64,000 nucleotides of DNA from Mortierella hygrophila (lineage: Eukaryota > Mortierellomycota > Mortierellomycetes > Mortierellales > Mortierellaceae). Shown piece after piece: positions 60,140-64,000 of this stretch; position 1 is the stretch's first letter; each line of letters starts with the position of its first letter. A program made the position numbers and the translations under genes. The notes under the pieces were generated by a model. The model saw only the letters and a list, made by a program, of their open reading frames with translations. It was not told the DNA's origin and searched no databases. Location of the stretch: assembly GCA_015680625.1 (NCBI GenBank), contig JAAAXW010000186.1, positions 16,774 through 80,773 on the forward strand, given 5' to 3'.

Positions 60140-60999
60140 CGAAAGGCAGCAGTGAGCTAAAGGCAAACTAGGGAACTAGTCAGAACACTATGAATCGACG
60201 AGAGGGGACACTGTTGATGCCAAGGTGGGTTGAGGGGAGGTTCTCTATCTCTCTCTACGCTGTGTCAGACTGGGATCTTGCATTTTCTTTTATCTCTTTT
60301 TTCACGACTCACACAAGCACCTCAATCCCTCCCTCCCTCTCTCCCTGTGGTATTTTCTTCGTTTTTGCTTACCACACTTTCTTCTCTCACACTCTTTCTC
60401 TCTCTTCTCCCTCTCATAACCCTCCCGCCCCTTCCCTCTTGTCCTCTCTTTGCTCTCTTTGTATGCATACACTCTCTACCCTATTTCATAACCCGCTTTG
60501 CTCTGGATACCTCTTATACTTGTCTGCCTCTCTCTTTTTTATTGCATCCACTGCCACTCTCCTCGTCATTACTCTCCTCCTCCTTCACTTCACCCCACCT
60601 TCCTTCATACCCCCTCCTCTCTCATTCCCACGCAGGGCTGAATCAATAAACCACTATTCCCCATTCACTCACGAGCGTCGTCAATACAAACCAGCTCAAA
60701 GAATAAGTGTTTGAGTCTGCCATGACACCCAAGGACTCACAGCGCCAAGGCGACAGCCATGACAGCTCCCACCCCACAGCCGTTGAAGCGATCAACAGCA
60801 ACCACGACAAAGATGTAAAGTGTCCCTTCCTACTTTCTCCCCCTTCACTTTTCTCTTCTCTTCCTCTTCTACCTTCATCGTCATCCTCCTTCTCTTCTCT
60901 TTTCCTTTCTACAATCGATAAAAAAAACCTTCTTTGCTTTTACCTTACGAACCCTTACTTACGCCCATCAACACCAAAGCTAACTACCATAAAGGTACC
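60140..60999. promoter_or_regulatory. RecQ 3' end and leader of the DUF2985-like gene
   Basis: Most of this stretch (about 60240-60640 and 60820-60940) is C+T-rich on the plus strand. An ATG at 60722 opens a short reading frame (MTPKDSQRQGDSHDSS) that ends at a GTAAAG donor-like site, and may be a first coding exon or an upstream ORF; I could not join it in frame to the main exon. Confidence 0.5.
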
Positions 61000-62883
61000 A
61001 TGCCTTCCACTTCCCCTGCATATCCCCCGTCGTCCCTCTCCGCTCTACCAATGGTTCAGCAGCACAAGACAAGAGGCGCCCACTCTCCCTCAAATGATGT
61101 CTCCCTCAAGACCTGGATCCGCAACGCACCCTGGAGCCAATACTTCAAGGACGGCTGTCGTCTGATCGTCAAGTCACCCTTTAACTTTTTCGTCTTTTTC
61201 TGCTGTCTCTCTGTTGTTGTCTGGGGAGCATTCTTGGTCCTTCTGATGTTCGGTTGGGTCCAGCTGAAGGACGACGCTACACAGAAACTCTGGATCGAGA
61301 TTTCCTCCCAAGTCCTCAATGGCTTCTTTACACTCGCTAACGTCCCTGTCCATCCGAAACGATTCATTGGCTTTGTGCGAGGTGTCCGTATCTGGAGAGA
61401 GGATAAAGCCATTCATCAACAATTTCTTGCTCGATTCAGCGCCGGGGATGCAGGAAATCAAAGACCGACACCTGCGACTGGAGGATCCAATCAGGAAGAG
61501 AATTTGCTCGAGCGGCTGCAGTTTTATCGATGCTTTCCGGGTTATGGTCGAGAGCGGACTGAGACAGGGACCCCCATGGGACAGGATAGCCTTGTACCAC
61601 CACAGTTCGACTCCGAGGCAGATATGCGATCCAGGACCTTGGACAGGGCAGAGACCATAGTCGTTGTCTCGAGATCACGATCGAGGTCAAAGTCCAGGGC
61701 ACGTACCGTTGATTCTAGGAGGAGTTTGTCTGTTGATCAATCTCGAGTGTCTAGTAGTGATCTAGTGGCGAACCCTCTTCACCCTATTGTCGGCTTGGAC
61801 GGTAAGGATTCCTCCGCTCAGACAGGATCTTCATCGCCCTCAACAGCAACTTCAGTTGTACCATCTGAGCCATTGTCCCCAACTATAAGGCTCCGTGTCG
61901 ACATTCCAGAGGAGGAGTTGAACGAGCTTCTAACAGAGGAGACGCATCGAGTGGTTCACTCTGTGGTCCTGCCATTCCTCCCGTTTCCATTGGATATGCG
62001 GTCGGACGATTCTTCCAAAGATGCAGCAACTGCCAACGATGAAACAGGACAGGACACCACGGAATCTATGAACAGACTGGAAGAGGGTCAGGGTGCGATG
62101 CCACTCAAGTCCCGGGTTATCCAGCGGGGTGCCTCTTTTACCGCGCTACCTAGATCGTCAACTTTGAGGAGATCATCGCCACGGACAAGAGCTAGGACTA
62201 TGACCATGTCGATGGTTGACGACATCCCTGTCAGCAGCGACTCACCCCGGAGACCGACATTTGTGATTCACGAGGATCATGTTTCGTCAGGATCAAGGTC
62301 AGGAAGCCACGCTGGACATAGTGTCATGTCTGCCCAGTCTTCACCAGATGAGAAAAGCTCTAGCAAGAAGGCGCCTCCACCACCGGTCCCAATGCCAGAG
62401 GCGTTGACGCAGGAGCAGATGGACTGGGTTGATGAACACGAGAAAAGGCTGTTGAGACGCAAGGAGCGATTGCAGAAATCATGGCCCTGGTACGATTACA
62501 CCATCCCCACAGGAATCGAACCCGTCGACTTTTTCGCATCTCCCGCCGAACAACTCTCTTCAACAACAATCCTCCTGAATTCGTCACCCTCAACCCTTGT
62601 AGTATCCCCCGCAAGATTCCTTCTGATTGTGGGCTCGTTCAACCTAAACTCGATGATCCAGGAGGTCCTATGCGGGTTCATGTGGGGGATGAACTATCAT
62701 GTCCGGCCGGGTTGGGTTGTGGGCACAGGAATGGCGTTTGGATGTTTAGCTGCGATTGTGCCGAGTGTGTTGATCATGTTGCATGAGCAGATCATGAGTC
62801 GGGTACGGGTTGTCGCGACTGCTGAGGAGGCTATTCAGGATGCGCTTGATGAGAAGAAGTTCGTTTCGTCTCCTGCTTTGTAA
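61000..62883 (+). CDS. Membrane protein with DUF2985-like domain
   Basis: A single long exon from ATG at 61000 encodes about 627 residues. The N-terminal third holds one strong membrane helix (FNFFVFFCCLSVVVWGAFLV), then LWIEISSQVLNGFFTLANVP...RFIGFVRGVRIWRED, which resembles fungal DUF2985 membrane proteins. A long basic, serine-rich cytosolic-type loop (SRSRSRSKSRAR and similar) follows. The C-terminus returns to conserved text (PWYDYTIPTGIEPVDFFAS) and two to three helices, LIVGSFNLNSMIQEVLCGFM and WVVGTGMAFGCLAAIVPSVL. Function is unknown; such proteins are often near PLAC8-domain proteins. The frame is open upstream to 60934 without an ATG; an extra first exon is possible. Confidence 0.78.
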   Translation: MPSTSPAYPPSSLSALPMVQQHKTRGAHSPSNDVSLKTWIRNAPWSQYFKDGCRLIVKSPFNFFVFFCCLSVVVWGAFLVLLMFGWVQLKDDATQKLWIEISSQVLNGFFTLANVPVHPKRFIGFVRGVRIWREDKAIHQQFLARFSAGDAGNQRPTPATGGSNQEENLLERLQFYRCFPGYGRERTETGTPMGQDSLVPPQFDSEADMRSRTLDRAETIVVVSRSRSRSKSRARTVDSRRSLSVDQSRVSSSDLVANPLHPIVGLDGKDSSAQTGSSSPSTATSVVPSEPLSPTIRLRVDIPEEELNELLTEETHRVVHSVVLPFLPFPLDMRSDDSSKDAATANDETGQDTTESMNRLEEGQGAMPLKSRVIQRGASFTALPRSSTLRRSSPRTRARTMTMSMVDDIPVSSDSPRRPTFVIHEDHVSSGSRSGSHAGHSVMSAQSSPDEKSSSKKAPPPPVPMPEALTQEQMDWVDEHEKRLLRRKERLQKSWPWYDYTIPTGIEPVDFFASPAEQLSSTTILLNSSPSTLVVSPARFLLIVGSFNLNSMIQEVLCGFMWGMNYHVRPGWVVGTGMAFGCLAAIVPSVLIMLHEQIMSRVRVVATAEEAIQDALDEKKFVSSPAL

Positions 62884-63136
62884 CTTATTTTTTCTTTGTA
62901 CCTTTTGCTGTTTCGTAATAATATATTCCCTTTCTGCTATTGAGGTTACTCATTGTTGAGTATGCCCCGTGGAGATAAGCAGTGGTGGTGATAAACTGAA
63001 AAGCAGTTATCATTTCAGAAACAATATGGTCATAAAGCGGATCGCGCATAAATTTACACCTTTGATAGTAACGTTATGTGAACAAATGAAGACAAGAACA
63101 AGTCTCTACTCTTATCCTCCTTCGTTACAAGGGAGA
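62884..63136. other. Convergent 3' region DUF2985-like gene / GST
   Basis: Short spacer between converging genes; no coding signal seen. Confidence 0.55.
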
Positions 63137-63883
63137 TTAATAGAAGCCAAGGAAAGCAAAATCGTGCTCACTAAACCCCTTATACTCCTCCAACGCCTTC
63201 CAAACAGCAATCTCCTCAACCTTCTCCGACTCCTTCTTCAGCCTCAAAATCGCTGGCGTCTTCACCTCCGACACCAACTCCTCACCCGACAAACCCTAGA
63301 TCATGCTGACGACATAGTCGGTCTTGACATCCGCGAGGGAAACCTTGTTGCCAACATAGTGGCCATTGGCCCCGTTGGCTTGGAGGTGTTGCTTGTGGTA
63401 CTTGATCCAGGGGGCGGTGTTGTCACTGATGAGAGGACCCTTGTTCTTGGTGCGGACGGCGGGGTCCTCGATGAGGCCGTAGGAGTTGAAGATGGACATG
63501 ATCAGACCCTGGGTGCTGTTCGCAAACGTGTTCACAAGAACCTCCTCAAATGCGGTGCCGTTGCCAAAGAGTTCAAACTTGCGTGCAAGGTAACGTTCAA
63601 TAGCATCCGACTCTGCAACTTGGAGCTTCGCCTTGCCGTCGGCGGAAGTTTCAGTGAGGAGGGGCATGACACCAAAGGGGGTGGTGGGTTTGTAATCGGC
63701 CCAGTCACCCTCGTGGACATTTGTGAGTCTGGAGTGACCGTTGGTGCCAATGACGATGAGGGTGCGAGTAAGGCCGCCTTGGCCGTGGAGGTGGAAGTAT
63801 CTGACCTCGAAGGAGCTGTCAGTCTTGTCGGCGAGGGCGTTGAATGCGGCAGCTTGGGCGGGGTCGAAGAAGGGGTGAGCGAC
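63137..63883 (-). CDS. Glutathione S-transferase, 5' end missing, in-frame TAG
   Basis: The protein is a sigma-like cytosolic GST that would conjugate glutathione to electrophiles. The thioredoxin-fold half reads FEVRYFHLHGQGGLTRTL...DWADYKPTTPFGVMPLLTE and the glutathione-contact AESDAIERYLARKF. The helical half continues to KVSLADVKTDYVVSMI. There a TAG codon (63296-63298) interrupts the frame, but the same frame continues for 52 plausible codons (GLSGEELVSEVKTPAILRLK...) to TAA at 63137. CAG-to-TAG would explain it in one change. Upstream, the coding signal reaches about 63883, where CCAG looks like an intron acceptor; no ATG is in frame before that, so the first exon probably lies beyond the right edge. 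It may be a truncated or pseudogenised copy, a readthrough gene, or carry a sequence error. Confidence 0.72.
63296..63298 (-). other. In-frame TAG inside GST coding frame
   Basis: The triplet reads TAG on the minus strand between codons for Ile and Gly; the frame on both sides encodes GST-like protein. Confidence 0.75.
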
Positions 63884-64000
63884 TGGGTGGACCGTATTTG
63901 TTTAGTTTTTGTGTGTTTGAGTGGTAGTGAAGATAGAAGGAAAGGAGAGTGTGTGTAAGAGAGAAGAGTTGCTTTGGTTGTTGTAGTTATGTTTGTTGCT

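Noticed and set aside
60190..60714. 174-residue hydrophobic ORF before the DUF2985-like gene
   Set aside because: Pyrimidine-rich DNA encodes Leu, Ser, Phe and Pro by default; no conserved feature.
62969..63958. 329-residue plus-strand ORF opposite the GST gene
   Set aside because: Antisense shadow; the minus strand carries recognisable GST motifs.

Overview
The window is nuclear DNA from a filamentous fungus. Genes are dense (about 20 in 64 kb) and carry many short introns, mostly 50-400 bases with GT-AG ends and TAG or CAG acceptors. Every recognisable protein is a eukaryotic housekeeping type. Gene density, intron style and the presence of RECQL5-like and RFWD3-like genes suggest an early-diverging fungus such as Mortierellaceae; that placement is an inference, not a sequence match. 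I see no rRNA, tRNA, transposon or CRISPR array.

Left part (1-22.5 kb): the 3' end of an Atm1-type mitochondrial ABC exporter (+); an unassigned acidic WD40 protein (-); adenosine kinase (-); a 1.7 kb divergent promoter region holding a possible 42-residue spliced gene; an SH3-WW-RasGEF Ras exchange factor (+); a large low-complexity NYN-domain putative RNase (+); and a CSC1/OSCA-type channel (-), followed by a 2.4 kb gap.

Middle part (22.5-49.5 kb): Ufd1 (-) is divergent from the NatC subunit Naa35/Mak10 (+). Then comes a long block on the minus strand: the Nup98-Nup96 nucleoporin precursor with its autoproteolytic HF/S site, Mon1, RCC1, S-adenosylhomocysteine hydrolase, HemW-like radical SAM protein and UDP-glucose pyrophosphorylase.

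Right part (51-64 kb): an RFWD3-like RING/coiled-coil/WD40 ubiquitin ligase (-), a pseudouridine-5'-phosphatase-like HAD enzyme (-) divergent from a RECQL5-like helicase (+), a DUF2985-like membrane protein (+), and the 3' part of a glutathione S-transferase (-) interrupted by an in-frame TAG.

The genes do not form one pathway. Functional echoes exist: Atm1 and HemW in mitochondrial Fe-S/haem biology, adenosine kinase and SAH hydrolase in the methyl cycle, RCC1 and Nup98-96 in nuclear transport, RFWD3 and RecQ in replication stress. They look like ordinary fungal gene order. I found no discrete new system. The best leads are the stop codon in the GST gene, the set of symmetric phase-1 FG exons in NUP98, the small spliced ORF near 7.1 kb, the NYN protein, and the strongly pyrimidine-rich leaders of several genes.
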